NCBI RefSeq assembly: GCF_900100385.1
Contig: NZ_FNFC01000003.1
Span: 62,001 to 126,000, forward strand
DNA from: Halovenus aranensis
GTDB lineage: Archaea; Halobacteriota; Halobacteria; Halobacteriales; Haloarculaceae
Direction: 5' to 3'
DNA: 64,000 bases
The notes under the pieces are model-generated. The model searched no databases, had not been told where the DNA came from, and worked only from the letters and a program-made list of their open reading frames with translations. Positions 17,310 to 27,985 of this stretch are shown piece by piece. The position numbers and the translations under genes were made by a program. Numbering within the stretch: the first letter of the stretch is position 1; every line of letters starts with the position of its first letter.

Positions 17310-18367
17310 GTCAGGCAGGTACCTCGAATCCGGAGTACGTCAACTCCCGCGTCAGAGCGCGCAGAGCAGCGCTGTTCGGCGAGGAGGACTACCGAAAGCT
17401 CGTCCGGATGGGGACCGGTGAAATCGCTCGCTACATGGAGGAAACCGAGTACGAAGCCGAGATGAACGCACTCGGTGCTCGCCACCGAGGTGTCGACCTC
17501 ATCGAGTACGCCCTCAACGAGAACTTGGCAAAGCACTTCGAGCAGTTGCTCGACTGGGCCGAGGGGACGCTGTACACCAGGATTGCGAACTACCTCCGGA
17601 AGTTCGACGCCTGGAACGCAAAGACTGCTATCCGTGGCGTCTACTCGGGCTCGGATGCTGAAGAAATCTCGACCGACTACATCCGCGCCGGCGAGTTCGA
17701 CGACGGACTTCTCGACCAGATGGCCGCAGCCGGCACCGTCGAGGAAGTCGTCGAACTCCTCTCTGAGACCATCTTCGCAGAGGGACTCGACGCGGCATAC
17801 GAAGAGTTCGACGAGCGTGACGTGCTGGTGCCGCTCGAAAATGCCATCGACAAGACGTTCTACGAACACCTGCTCGATGGCATCGACACGACGATGGTCG
17901 ACCGGAACACGCCGGCAGGACTGTACCTGGACGTACTCCAGGCGGAAATCGACTTCCGGAACATCCGGAACGCACTGCGGCTGTCACGGACCGGGACCGA
18001 CCTCGACCCAGAAGAGTACTACATCGAGGGCGGCAAGCTGTTCGAGTCGGGCGAACTCCGGCAGCTGGTCGGCAACTTCGACGAGTTCGTCGACTACATC
18101 CGCGAGAGCACGTACGGCGACGAGCTGTCGGGTGCACTCGCAGACCTAGATGCTGCCGAGAGCCTCATCCAGTTCGAGCACGCACTCGACTCGGCACTGC
18201 TCGAGTACTCGGACACCCTTTCGTACACGTATCCGGTGTCCATCTGCTCTGCACTCTCGTATGTCCTCGCCAAGGAGCGCGAGATAGAGAACATTCGGGC
18301 AATCGCTCGCGGTCGAGAGGTCGGTCTCTCGCCCGACGAAATCGAAGACGAGCTGGTGGTAACATGA
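17306..18367 (+). CDS. atpC: A-type ATP synthase subunit C
   Basis: A 353-residue all-helical protein of the V-type subunit d/C family, the socket that joins the central rotor stalk to the proteolipid ring. Recognisable features are YVNSRVRARRAALFGEEDYRKLVRMGTGEI near the start and the three repeated helical bundles with EIDFRNIRNALRL and the C-terminal KEREIENIRAIARGREVGLSPDEI. It overlaps atpE and atpF by four bases each, showing tight translational coupling. Confidence 0.93.
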   Translation: MSQAGTSNPEYVNSRVRARRAALFGEEDYRKLVRMGTGEIARYMEETEYEAEMNALGARHRGVDLIEYALNENLAKHFEQLLDWAEGTLYTRIANYLRKFDAWNAKTAIRGVYSGSDAEEISTDYIRAGEFDDGLLDQMAAAGTVEEVVELLSETIFAEGLDAAYEEFDERDVLVPLENAIDKTFYEHLLDGIDTTMVDRNTPAGLYLDVLQAEIDFRNIRNALRLSRTGTDLDPEEYYIEGGKLFESGELRQLVGNFDEFVDYIRESTYGDELSGALADLDAAESLIQFEHALDSALLEYSDTLSYTYPVSICSALSYVLAKEREIENIRAIARGREVGLSPDEIEDELVVT

Positions 18368-18699
18368 GCGCGGGAAGTCAAGAAATCGCCGTCGTCGGAA
18401 GCCCAGAGTTCACAACCGGCTTCCGGCTGGCCGGCGTACGGAAGTTTGCGAACGTCCCCGACGACGAGAAAACCGAGGAACTCGACGACGCTGTCGCAGA
18501 GACGATGGCCGACGAGGAGGTTGGCATCGTCGTCATGCACGACGACGACCTCGAACACCTCTCGCGGGAGGTGCGCGAGGATGTCGAGAACAGCGTCGAG
18601 CCGGTGGTTGTCACGCTCGGGGGCGGTGCAGGTAGCGGCAATCTGCGCGAGCAGATCAAACGAGCAATCGGTATCGACCTGATGGAGGACGAAGACTAA
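18364..18699 (+). CDS. atpF: A-type ATP synthase subunit F
   Basis: A 111-residue Rossmann-like regulatory subunit of the central stalk: [21 protein letters not shown] at the N-terminus, a beta-alpha core with [14 protein letters not shown], and [18 protein letters not shown] at the C-terminus. It binds subunit D in the rotor. It overlaps atpC by four bases and ends two bases before the atpA start. Confidence 0.93.
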   Translation: MSAGSQEIAVVGSPEFTTGFRLAGVRKFANVPDDEKTEELDDAVAETMADEEVGIVVMHDDDLEHLSREVREDVENSVEPVVVTLGGGAGSGNLREQIKRAIGIDLMEDED

Positions 18700-18700
18700 C

Positions 18701-20479
<1,779 letters not shown>

Positions 20480-20481
20480 CA

Positions 20482-21897
20482 ATGAAAGAGTACAAGACAA
20501 TCACCGAAATCAGCGGTCCGCTGGTCTTCGCAGAGGTCGACGAGCCGGTCGGTTACGACGAAATCGTCGAAATCGAGACACCCAGCGGCGAAACCAAGCG
20601 CGGACAGGTACTGGAAACGAGCGACGGGCTCGTCTCGATTCAGGTGTTCGAGGGAACCGACGGCATCGACCGCAACGCGTCGGTCCGGTTCATCGGCGAG
20701 ACGCTGAAGATGCCCGTGACCGAGGACCTCCTGGGTCGCGTCCTCGACGGGTCGGGCCGTCCCATCGACGACGGTCCCGACATCGTCCCCGAAGAGCGAC
20801 GGGATATCGTCGGCGCAGCAATCAATCCCTTCTCGCGGGAGTACCCCGAAGAGTTCATCCAGACGGGCGTCTCGGCTATCGACGGTATGAACACGCTCGT
20901 CCGGGGACAGAAACTCCCCATCTTCTCCTCGTCGGGGCTTCCCCACAACGACCTTGCGCTCCAGATTGCCCGCCAAGCAACCGTCCCAGAAGAAGCAGAG
21001 GGCGACGGCGAGGACGACTCCGAGTTCGCAGTCATCTTCGGCGCGATGGGGATTACCCAGGAAGAGGCAAACGAGTTCATGGACGACTTCGAGCGCACCG
21101 GTGCGCTGGAACGGTCGGTCGTCTTCATGAACCTCGCAGACGACCCCGCAGTCGAGCGGACGGTCACGCCGCGGCTGGCGCTTACCACGGCAGAGTACCT
21201 CGCCTTCGACAAGGACTATCACGTGCTGGTCATCCTGACGGACATGACCAACTACTGTGAGGCCCTGCGCGAGATTGGCGCGGCCCGCGAGGAGGTGCCG
21301 GGCCGCCGTGGTTACCCTGGATACATGTACACCGACCTGGCTCAGATTTACGAGCGGGCCGGTCGTATCAAAGGCGAGGAGGGGTCGATTACGCAGATTC
21401 CCATCCTGACGATGCCGAGCAACGACATCACGCACCCGATTCCGGACCTGACCGGATACATCACCGAGGGGCAGATTATCGTCGACCCCGACCTGAACTC
21501 ACAGGGTGTGAAGCCACCGGTCAACGTCCTGCCCAGTCTCTCGCGGCTGATGGACGACGGTATCGGCGAAGGGCTCACCCGTGGGGACCACGGCGACGTG
21601 TCCGACCAGTTGTATGCGGCCTACGCAGAGGGTGAAGACAAGCGCGACCTCGTGAACATTGTCGGCCGCGAGGCGCTGTCAGACCTCGACAACAAGTATC
21701 TTGACTTCGCAGACCGCTTCGAGGACGAGTTCATCGAGCAGGGCTTCGAGACGGACCGCGACATCGACTCGACGCTGGATATCGGCTGGGACCTGCTCTC
21801 GATGCTCCCCAAGGACGTCCTCAGCCGTATCGACGAGGACCTCATCGACGAGTACTACGAGGAAGAAGGCGAAGCCGAAGAAGTCGCTGCCGACTAA
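20482..21897 (+). CDS. atpB: A-type ATP synthase regulatory subunit B
   Basis: A 471-residue non-catalytic nucleotide-binding subunit. It has the N-terminal barrel, [22 protein letters not shown] where the catalytic subunit would have a P-loop (degenerate, as expected), and [26 protein letters not shown]. It alternates with subunit A in the hexameric head. The acidic C-terminus ([12 protein letters not shown]) is typical of halophiles. Downstream, the run of atp genes is broken by two tiny genes before atpD. Confidence 0.97.
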   Translation: MKEYKTITEISGPLVFAEVDEPVGYDEIVEIETPSGETKRGQVLETSDGLVSIQVFEGTDGIDRNASVRFIGETLKMPVTEDLLGRVLDGSGRPIDDGPDIVPEERRDIVGAAINPFSREYPEEFIQTGVSAIDGMNTLVRGQKLPIFSSSGLPHNDLALQIARQATVPEEAEGDGEDDSEFAVIFGAMGITQEEANEFMDDFERTGALERSVVFMNLADDPAVERTVTPRLALTTAEYLAFDKDYHVLVILTDMTNYCEALREIGAAREEVPGRRGYPGYMYTDLAQIYERAGRIKGEEGSITQIPILTMPSNDITHPIPDLTGYITEGQIIVDPDLNSQGVKPPVNVLPSLSRLMDDGIGEGLTRGDHGDVSDQLYAAYAEGEDKRDLVNIVGREALSDLDNKYLDFADRFEDEFIEQGFETDRDIDSTLDIGWDLLSMLPKDVLSRIDEDLIDEYYEEEGEAEEVAAD

Positions 21898-21949
21898 CTC
21901 TCTGCCAGTTGCTCTTTTGACTGTGGTTGTGCGAAACGATAGCTGTGTC

Positions 21950-22129
21950 TCACATCAGTGCTGTCTCGCGGTCGGCCTGCCAGACAGCAAGGATGCCGAG
22001 CACCACAGCAAGCCCGAGGAACGAGTAGCCGACAACTGCCGGAAGTGAATCCGACAGTAACAGACTCGCACTTGTCAGCCCCAGTCCAACGACCGAAAGC
22101 ACAGCCCATGTTTGGGTGCTGTCGCTCAT
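21950..22129 (-). CDS. 59-residue two-helix membrane microprotein, unknown
   Basis: A small ORF on the minus strand between atpB and atpD. After a polar start (MSDSTQTW) it contains two hydrophobic segments, AVLSVVGLGLTSASLLL (about 9-25) and VVGYSFLGLAVVLGILAVW (about 32-50), and a short charged end. A TATA box at 22151-22162 lies 27 bases upstream of its ATG, exactly leaderless spacing, which makes it more than a chance frame. No family is recognised. It is transcribed against the ATP synthase genes. Confidence 0.65.
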   Translation of the reverse strand: MSDSTQTWAVLSVVGLGLTSASLLLSDSLPAVVGYSFLGLAVVLGILAVWQADRETALM

Positions 22130-22150
22130 ATGGCAGCGTACTACTGACAG

Positions 22151-22162
22151 ATTCTAAATATC
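22151..22162 (-). promoter_or_regulatory. TATA box of the 59-residue membrane protein
   Basis: GATATTTAGAAT read on the minus strand is centred 27 bases before the start at 22129. The surrounding 30 bases are AT-rich compared with the neighbours. Confidence 0.6.
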
Positions 22163-22247
22163 TTCTTATTTTCGAGCCACCACTGGATGTTGATAAGCGG
22201 CGGCGCGAAGGGTGATTCTAAGTGCGAGTGGGCGGTAGAAGTTGCAA

Positions 22248-22466
22248 ATGAACGAGACAGACCCGGTGATGCGAGCCGCCAGAAACGGATTTGCCGTCTT
22301 GATGGTCGCACTCTTGGGGTCTTGGGCCTACGGCTTTAGGACCGACGGTGGTCCGACCCAGCGACTGTTCGATTTGCTGTTGCTCGGTGCGCTCGTCTAC
22401 TGGGTGTCACAGCTATACTACAGCAGGCAGAGTCAGGACGGCAACGGTGCGGACAGCCACGACTGA
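22248..22466 (+). CDS. 72-residue two-helix membrane protein, unknown
   Basis: A small membrane protein just upstream of atpD: MNETDPVMRAARNGFAV, then two hydrophobic segments (about 14-28 and 42-56, LFDLLLLGALVYWVSQLYY) and an acidic tail. I chose the ATG at 22248; an in-frame TTG lies two codons before it. An AT-rich box near 22214-22222 (ATTCTAAG) could be its promoter. It and the minus-strand 59-residue gene share an approximately 120-base divergent promoter region. No family recognised; placement suggests, but does not show, a tie to the ATP synthase. Confidence 0.65.
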   Translation: MNETDPVMRAARNGFAVLMVALLGSWAYGFRTDGGPTQRLFDLLLLGALVYWVSQLYYSRQSQDGNGADSHD

Positions 22467-22503
22467 AAACGGTTAACTGGCTCGGTACACAACCAGGGAG
22501 CAA

Positions 22504-23178
22504 ATGGCCAAGGACGTCAAACCCACGCGGAAGAACCTCATGGAGATAGAAGAGCGCATCGAGCTATCCGAGCGTGGGCACGACACGCTAGAGAAAAAGC
22601 GTGACGGCCTCATCATGGAGTTCCAGGAGATTCTCGACCAGGCACAGGACGTTCGGTCGGGACTGGAAGCAGATTATCAGGAGGCACAGCGCGCTATCGA
22701 CATGGCGCGTGCGATGGAGGGCGACGTTGCGGTCCGCGGCGCTGCGGCCGCACTCAAAGAGCACCCCGAGATTACCACCCAGTCGAAAAACATCATGGGC
22801 GTCGTCGTGCCACAGATTGAGTCGAGCAAGGTCCAGAAGAACCTACAAGAGCGGGGTTACGGTGTGCTCGGGACGAGCGCCCGCATCGACGAAGCCGCCG
22901 AGGCCTACGAGGAACTGCTCGAATCAATCATCCTCGCAGCCGAGGTCGAGACGGCGATGAAGAAGATGCTCGACGAAATCGAGACAACCAAACGCCGCGT
23001 CAACGCTCTGGAATTCAAGCTACTGCCGGAGCTACAGGAAAACCAGGAGTACATCGAACAGAAGCTCGAAGAACAGGAGCGTGAAGAAATCTTCCGCTTG
23101 AAGAAAATCAAAGACAAGAAAGAACAGGAAGCCAAGGAAGAAGCCGAGGAAGAGGCCGAACAGGTCGCCGTCCAGTAA
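22504..23178 (+). CDS. atpD: A-type ATP synthase subunit D (central stalk)
   Basis: A 224-residue rotor shaft subunit: an antiparallel coiled coil with [37 protein letters not shown] at the N-terminus and [43 protein letters not shown] near the C-terminus, both family signatures. It runs through the A3B3 head and turns the c ring through C and F. A highly charged Lys/Glu tail ends the protein. It is separated from atpB by about 600 bases holding two small genes. Confidence 0.95.
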   Translation: MAKDVKPTRKNLMEIEERIELSERGHDTLEKKRDGLIMEFQEILDQAQDVRSGLEADYQEAQRAIDMARAMEGDVAVRGAAAALKEHPEITTQSKNIMGVVVPQIESSKVQKNLQERGYGVLGTSARIDEAAEAYEELLESIILAAEVETAMKKMLDEIETTKRRVNALEFKLLPELQENQEYIEQKLEEQEREEIFRLKKIKDKKEQEAKEEAEEEAEQVAVQ

Positions 23179-23224
23179 ATCCCGGTTATTCGTCGCCCGA
23201 CATGAGCGACGGGAGACACTGCAG

Positions 23225-23737
23225 TCAGAGGAGCCGATACTGCCCTCGACTTTCCGAAATCTCGCCGGCCCTGACGAGTTTCTCCAGTGCTCGCTCGGTG
23301 TAAGACTCGGGGACACCTCTGTCGCTTGCGTAGGCGATGATATCCCCAGCAGTGGGTTCAGAGAGTGTCCGTACCGCCTCGCGAACGGTTTCCTTTCGGC
23401 TCTGTGTCCCTCCGGAGTCTGACTCTGCACGCTGTATCTCCTCGGCATCGAGTCCAGATTCCATCAGATACGTCTCGTCGTCGATACCGCTGTCCTCGAC
23501 TTGGTCGTCAAGTTCGGTAAAAGAGTCTAACTCGGCAAAGGCATCGCCGTGGCCCTGTCGTGTCGCCAGCATCGAGGACCGGACTTCGCGTGCGTGGTCT
23601 TCGTCGTCCGTTGTCACAAATTTACGTCGCTTGTCGTGACTGCGTGTCTTTCCACAGCGCGGGCACTGACTGGTTTCGGGATTGCCTTCGACAATCCAGA
23701 GCGCACTACAGGCGTCACAGCCGACGACGGCGTACAT
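23225..23737 (-). CDS. Zinc-ribbon plus winged-helix protein (DUF5817-like)
   Basis: A 170-residue protein starting MYAVVGCDACSALWIVEG with a rubredoxin-like four-cysteine zinc ribbon (CDAC ... CPRC, about residues 7-27), a charged middle, and a C-terminal winged helix (about 115-168; KETVREAVRTLSEPTAGDIIAYASDRGV...). The combination suggests nucleic-acid binding. It resembles a haloarchaeal family catalogued, from memory, as DUF5817. I chose the ATG at 23737 because the zinc ribbon starts at once; 38 upstream codons are open but unlike a protein. Divergent from the phosphate permease. Confidence 0.75.
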   Translation of the reverse strand: MYAVVGCDACSALWIVEGNPETSQCPRCGKTRSHDKRRKFVTTDDEDHAREVRSSMLATRQGHGDAFAELDSFTELDDQVEDSGIDDETYLMESGLDAEEIQRAESDSGGTQSRKETVREAVRTLSEPTAGDIIAYASDRGVPESYTERALEKLVRAGEISESRGQYRLL

Positions 23738-23841
23738 ACCTGATTCTACCTGCGTGCGGAGGGATAAATCAGTCGACGCACGGAGTCGGTTGGCCAGTCG
23801 ACCAGCACCCTCTTGCCACTCCGTGATATAATGCCGGGTAG

Positions 23842-25023
23842 ATGGTCGCAACCGGTGGGTTAGTGACGCTGGCAGTGTCCGGAGTAGCGAGTCTGTTCAT
23901 GGCCTGGGCTATCGGTGCCGGGTCGTCGGGGTCGACGCCGTTTGCGCCAGCCGTCGGTGCAAACGCTATCTCAGTGATGCGAGCCGGATTCCTAGTCGGT
24001 ATTTTGGGCCTGCTCGGCGCGACACTCCAGGGGGCAAACGTAACAGAGGCAGTCGGGACTGAACTCGTCGGTGGGGTCGAGCTCTCGGCAGTGGCGGCGA
24101 CGATTGCGCTGTTGCTCGCTGCTGCCCTCGTCGCTGTCGGAATCTTCACCGGCTACCCCATCGCGACGGCGTTTACCGTCACCGGAGCCGTCGTCGGTGT
24201 CGGGATGGCAATGGGAGGCGACCCCGCGTGGGGAAAATACGCCGAAATCGCCACGCTCTGGATAGGGACGCCGTTCGTTGGCGGCGGCGTGGCATACGCA
24301 GTCGCAAGGCTGCTGCGGGCAGACAGCATCGCCGAATCGACCGCGATTCCGGCACTTGGCGGCCTTATCGGCATAATACTTGCCAACGTCCAGTTCGTCT
24401 TTTTCGCCCCCGGAGACAAACAGGGGTCGTTTGCCGACGCCATGAGTAGTCAGTTCGGCGGCGGTACGCTTCCGTATCTCGGGGCGGTGATACTCCTCGC
24501 CGTGGCAGTCTGGGGGCTGTTGTCCTATCAGGTCAGGCACAATCCCACCCGCGCGCAGCGACAGTTCTTGCTTACACTGGGTGGGCTCGTCGCATTCTCG
24601 GCGGGCGGAAGCCAGGTTGGGCTGGCGCTGGGCCCACTCGTGCCGTTGCTCGGTGACTTCGACATTCCGCTCACGTTCGTCCTCGTCGGGGGTGGACTCG
24701 GACTGCTAATTGGTTCCTGGACAGGTGCGCCGCGGATGATAAAGGCGATTTCACAGGACTACGCCGCACTGGGACCCAACCGGTCGATTGCCGCCCTCAT
24801 TCCGTCGTTCGCGCTGGCACAGACAGCCGTCTTCTTCGGTATCCCCGTCTCGTTTAACCAGATTATCGTCTCGGCGATTATCGGCAGCGGCTTTGCCGCA
24901 CGGGACGGCACCGGCGAGGTCAGCGCGAGGAAAATCGGATACACAGTGTTCGCCTGGGTTGCATCACTCGCAGGCGCGCTCGTGCTCGGATACGGACTGT
25001 TTAGCCTGACGACGCTGGTCTGA
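23842..25023 (+). CDS. pit: PiT-family inorganic phosphate permease
   Basis: A 393-residue membrane protein with about ten hydrophobic spans and the duplicated PiT signatures: GANAISVMRAGFLVGILGLLGATLQGANVTEAVG in the first half and GIPVSFNQIIVSAIIGSGFA in the second. PiT carriers take up metal-phosphate complexes with H+ or Na+. A PhoU-like regulator is not adjacent. The gene ends two bases before the convergent CNNM gene. Confidence 0.9.
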   Translation: MVATGGLVTLAVSGVASLFMAWAIGAGSSGSTPFAPAVGANAISVMRAGFLVGILGLLGATLQGANVTEAVGTELVGGVELSAVAATIALLLAAALVAVGIFTGYPIATAFTVTGAVVGVGMAMGGDPAWGKYAEIATLWIGTPFVGGGVAYAVARLLRADSIAESTAIPALGGLIGIILANVQFVFFAPGDKQGSFADAMSSQFGGGTLPYLGAVILLAVAVWGLLSYQVRHNPTRAQRQFLLTLGGLVAFSAGGSQVGLALGPLVPLLGDFDIPLTFVLVGGGLGLLIGSWTGAPRMIKAISQDYAALGPNRSIAALIPSFALAQTAVFFGIPVSFNQIIVSAIIGSGFAARDGTGEVSARKIGYTVFAWVASLAGALVLGYGLFSLTTLV

Positions 25024-25024
25024 C

Positions 25025-26449
25025 CTACAGTTCCTGTTCTTCGGGGTCGGGTTTGCTGTCAGGTTGCTCGTAGTCAGCCAGACCGGCGATCCGGGCTTTC
25101 AGAATTCGCGTGTTTTCGACCTGTTCGACCAGGATTTCTAGGCCGTCGTACTCGATAGTCTCGCCCTGCTCGACGAGTCGGCCGGCTCTGTTGAACACGA
25201 ACCCGGCGATAGTCTCGAACTCCTCGCCTTCCGGCAGGAAAATATCGAGGACGTCGTTGACCTCATCGATGTTGACTTCGCCTTTGACGACTGCAGTGTC
25301 GTCGTCGACGCGTTCTATCGGCTGTTCCTCACCACCTTCGAGGATTTCGCCGACGATTTCCTCGACGAGGTCTTCCATCGTCGCCAGCCCTTCGGTCGTC
25401 CCGAACTCGTCGATGACAATGACCATGTTAATACGGTTGTCGCGCATCTCCTGGAGCAGGTCGTCGACGTTTTTCGACTCTGGAACGTGCAGCGTCGGCT
25501 CGACGATGTCTTCCAGTTCGATGCCGTCTGTCCCGCTGTAATGGCGGTTCCGGACGAGTTCGTTGATGTGGACGACGCCGATGACGTTGTCGAGTTCGCC
25601 GTCGTAGACAGGGAGTCGCTCGTGACCGCTCTGGATGCAGGTCTCGATAGCCTCGTCGATGGTCGCGCTCTTGGCGACAGCAGTCATATCGAGGCGAGGC
25701 GTCATGACCTCCTTGACGATGGTGCGGTTAAACCGGAGGGTCCGCTGGAGCATCTGGCGCTCTTCCTCGTCGAGAACCCCCTCGCGCTCGCCGGTCTCGA
25801 TGATTTCACGGATTTCGTCCCGGGTGACATATCCCTCTTCGATAGCCGACTGGCCGCCGGTGAGTTTGTTCACTAACCGCGTCAGGTAATCGAACAGGAT
25901 GACTAGCGGAAGGAGAACGTACTCGGCAAGTTTGAGGAACGGAGCCGTCCGAAGCGCCCAAGGCTCTGTGTTGTCGATGGCGTAGGATTTGGGGGCGCTC
26001 TCGCCAAAGAGCAAGACGAGCGCTGTGATACCGAACGTCGAGACGAGAACGGCGATGCTCTGACTCGCCAGAAAGTAGCCGAGTATCCCCGTCGCAATCG
26101 AGGACATGGCGATGTTGACCAGGTTGTTGCCGACGAGAATCGTCACGAGCAGACGGTGTGGGTCAGATTTCAGGTCTTGCAGGGACTCCGACCCACGCCG
26201 GTTCTCCTCGACCATCTTCTCGATGCGGTGGTCCGGAAACGCGAACATCGCAATCTCGGAGGACGAGAAGAACCCCGAAAGGGCGAGCAAGACGAGGAGA
26301 ATCAGTACACCGATACCAGCAAAATACGGGTCCGGGATTTCGAGACCAAACACCTCGACCATCTGGAGCGCCGGTTCGAGTAACCGCTCTGTGTCGAAGA
26401 CAGCCTGGGCGACTGGGTCAGGATTTCCGACAGGGCGTAGGCTATCCAT
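25025..26449 (-). CDS. CNNM/CBS/CorC-type membrane transporter
   Basis: A 474-residue protein with an amphipathic N-terminus, a CNNM (DUF21) domain of three to four membrane helices (about 40-220; ALSGFFSSSEIAMFAFPDHRIEKM and LLFGESAPKSYAI), a pair of CBS modules (about 240-365; RTIVKEVMTPRLDM, MVIVIDEFGTTEGLATMEDLVEEIVGEI) and a CorC_HlyC domain (about 375-450). This family exports Mg2+ or other divalent metals, gated by nucleotide binding to the CBS pair; often mislabelled hemolysin. Motifs appear intact. Confidence 0.92.
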   Translation of the reverse strand: MDSLRPVGNPDPVAQAVFDTERLLEPALQMVEVFGLEIPDPYFAGIGVLILLVLLALSGFFSSSEIAMFAFPDHRIEKMVEENRRGSESLQDLKSDPHRLLVTILVGNNLVNIAMSSIATGILGYFLASQSIAVLVSTFGITALVLLFGESAPKSYAIDNTEPWALRTAPFLKLAEYVLLPLVILFDYLTRLVNKLTGGQSAIEEGYVTRDEIREIIETGEREGVLDEEERQMLQRTLRFNRTIVKEVMTPRLDMTAVAKSATIDEAIETCIQSGHERLPVYDGELDNVIGVVHINELVRNRHYSGTDGIELEDIVEPTLHVPESKNVDDLLQEMRDNRINMVIVIDEFGTTEGLATMEDLVEEIVGEILEGGEEQPIERVDDDTAVVKGEVNIDEVNDVLDIFLPEGEEFETIAGFVFNRAGRLVEQGETIEYDGLEILVEQVENTRILKARIAGLADYEQPDSKPDPEEQEL

Positions 26450-26524
26450 CGACCCGGACGTTGACAGGCGCGAGGATTAAGTCTTGTCGTCGTGGCCGAG
26501 TTAGCCGGTCTCTGTCGCGTGCGA

Positions 26525-26534
26525 AGGGTTTAGG
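26525..26534 (+). promoter_or_regulatory. TATA-like box of the thioredoxin-fold operon
   Basis: GGGTTTAGGC is centred about 28-29 bases before the ATG at 26559. It would drive the glutaredoxin-like, redoxin and YrdC genes as one leaderless transcript. Confidence 0.4.
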
Positions 26535-26558
26535 CAACCAACGACCGTAACAGTGGAT

Positions 26559-26867
26559 ATGAGTCAGGAACCACTCACGCTCTACCGACTCCAAGCGTGT
26601 CCATACTGCGAGCGGGTCGTCCGCGTACTGTCGGAACTGGACCTCGACTACCAGTCCCGGTTTGTCGAACCACTCCACTCGGAACGGAACGTCGTGAAAC
26701 GGTTGACCGGCGTCCGGACTGTTCCTGTCATCGTCGACGAGAACACCGGCGTGACGATGGCCGAGAGCGCGAACATCGTCGACTACCTCGAGCGAACGTA
26801 CGGCGACGAGGGACCACTGGCAGAGGGAGCGACGACACAGGCTGCGGTTTCTGACGGGGGTGCCTGA
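26559..26867 (+). CDS. Glutaredoxin / GST N-terminal domain protein
   Basis: A 102-residue thioredoxin-fold protein with the active site ACPYCERV (about 13-20; CPYC as in dithiol glutaredoxins), the cis-proline segment TVPVIVDENTG (about 52) and the GST-type ESANIVDYLERTYG (about 70). Haloarchaea lack glutathione and use gamma-glutamylcysteine or other thiols, so its reductant is uncertain. The start was moved to the ATG at 26559. It sits three bases before the redoxin gene. Confidence 0.88.
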   Translation: MSQEPLTLYRLQACPYCERVVRVLSELDLDYQSRFVEPLHSERNVVKRLTGVRTVPVIVDENTGVTMAESANIVDYLERTYGDEGPLAEGATTQAAVSDGGA

Positions 26868-26870
26868 CCC

Positions 26871-27392
26871 ATGGATTTCGATGTCGTCGACCTGCCGGCC
26901 ACGGACCACCCAACAGTTGGTGAGGAGGCACCTGATTTCACCCGGCCGCTCGTCAACGAGGAGTACTGGGAAGACACGTCGCTGTCGGCGCTGCTCGACT
27001 CGGGACCAGTTCTCCTGGTCTTTCACTCGATGGACGGTGCGTTTCCGGCGACGTACCTCTGGAACGAACTCAGAGACCGTCGGTTCGACGACTACGAGCT
27101 GACGGTCGTCGGGCTCTCGATATCCTCGCCGTACGAACACAAGTCGTTCATCGACGAGCAGGGAATCGAAGACACGGGTTTCCGGCTCTTCTCGGACCCC
27201 AGCAACGAGGTTGCCCGCTCTTATGACATCGAGTACAGTCTCGACGGAATGGAGGGAATCAGCGAGCCACGACCCGCCGTATTCCTCATCGATGCCGGTG
27301 GAACAATCGGCTACACCTGGGTCGCAGAGGAGTGGCCGGCGTTTCCCGACTACGACGACCTCGAAGACGCGGTCGAAACGGAGCTTGCCTGA
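26871..27392 (+). CDS. Redoxin-family protein lacking cysteine
   Basis: A 173-residue protein of the AhpC/TSA-redoxin fold (GEEAPDFTRPLVNEEYWEDTSLSALL; VLLVFHSMDGAFPATYLWNEL; PRPAVFLIDAGGTIGYTWVAEEWP). Peroxiredoxins need a peroxidatic cysteine in the segment after LVFH, but here the equivalent region has none, and I find no cysteine in the whole protein. It therefore should not act as a thiol peroxidase; it may be a structural or regulatory partner of the adjacent glutaredoxin-like protein. It lies between that gene and the YrdC gene with gaps of three and zero bases. Confidence 0.85.
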   Translation: MDFDVVDLPATDHPTVGEEAPDFTRPLVNEEYWEDTSLSALLDSGPVLLVFHSMDGAFPATYLWNELRDRRFDDYELTVVGLSISSPYEHKSFIDEQGIEDTGFRLFSDPSNEVARSYDIEYSLDGMEGISEPRPAVFLIDAGGTIGYTWVAEEWPAFPDYDDLEDAVETELA

Positions 27393-27980
27393 ATGGTCAC
27401 CGACGAGTTACAGACGGCGGCCGACGCGATAGCAGCCGGTGAGGTCGTAGTCTATCCGACGGAAACAGTCTACGGACTCGGGGCAGACGCGCTGGACTCG
27501 GCGGCCGTCAAGCGTGTCTTCGAGATAAAAGGGCGTGACCGCTCGAAACCGGTGTCGATGGCCGTTCCAGACATCGATACTGCCGCCGAACACACTCGAC
27601 TGGGCGATCGGGAACGACGGTTCGCCGAACAGTTCCTCCCCGGTCCAGTGACGCTTGTCGTCGAGCGAGGCCCGACGGTTCCCGATGTCTTGACTGCCGG
27701 CCGCGACAAGGTCGGAATCCGAATCCCGGACCACGAGGGTTCGCGAGAGCTAGCACGCCGAGCCGGACCGACTACCGCAACGAGTGCAAACGTCAGCGGA
27801 CACGGAAGCGCTCGTCACGTGACGGCAGTCAGCGAGCAGGTGCGAGACGCTGCTGCCGTCGTCATCGACGGCGGAAAGACACCAGGTGGCGGGTCGACAG
27901 TCGTCGACGTCTCCGCGGGCGAGATTCACCGCCGTGGGGCCGACGCGGCCGCTATCGAGGCCTGGCTCGGAGAGAACTGA
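27393..27980 (+). CDS. L-threonylcarbamoyladenylate synthase (YrdC/Sua5 family)
   Basis: A 195-residue YrdC-domain protein that makes threonylcarbamoyl-AMP for the t6A modification of tRNAs. Signatures: VVYPTETVYGLGADALD (about 21-37), KGRDRSKPVSMAVPD (about 47), FLPGPVTLVV (about 83), VGIRIPDHE and TATSANVSG (about 130). Only the YrdC catalytic domain is present, with no Sua5 C-terminal domain. The start codon directly abuts the redoxin stop. Confidence 0.92.
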   Translation: MVTDELQTAADAIAAGEVVVYPTETVYGLGADALDSAAVKRVFEIKGRDRSKPVSMAVPDIDTAAEHTRLGDRERRFAEQFLPGPVTLVVERGPTVPDVLTAGRDKVGIRIPDHEGSRELARRAGPTTATSANVSGHGSARHVTAVSEQVRDAAAVVIDGGKTPGGGSTVVDVSAGEIHRRGADAAAIEAWLGEN

Positions 27981-27985
27981 CCGCG

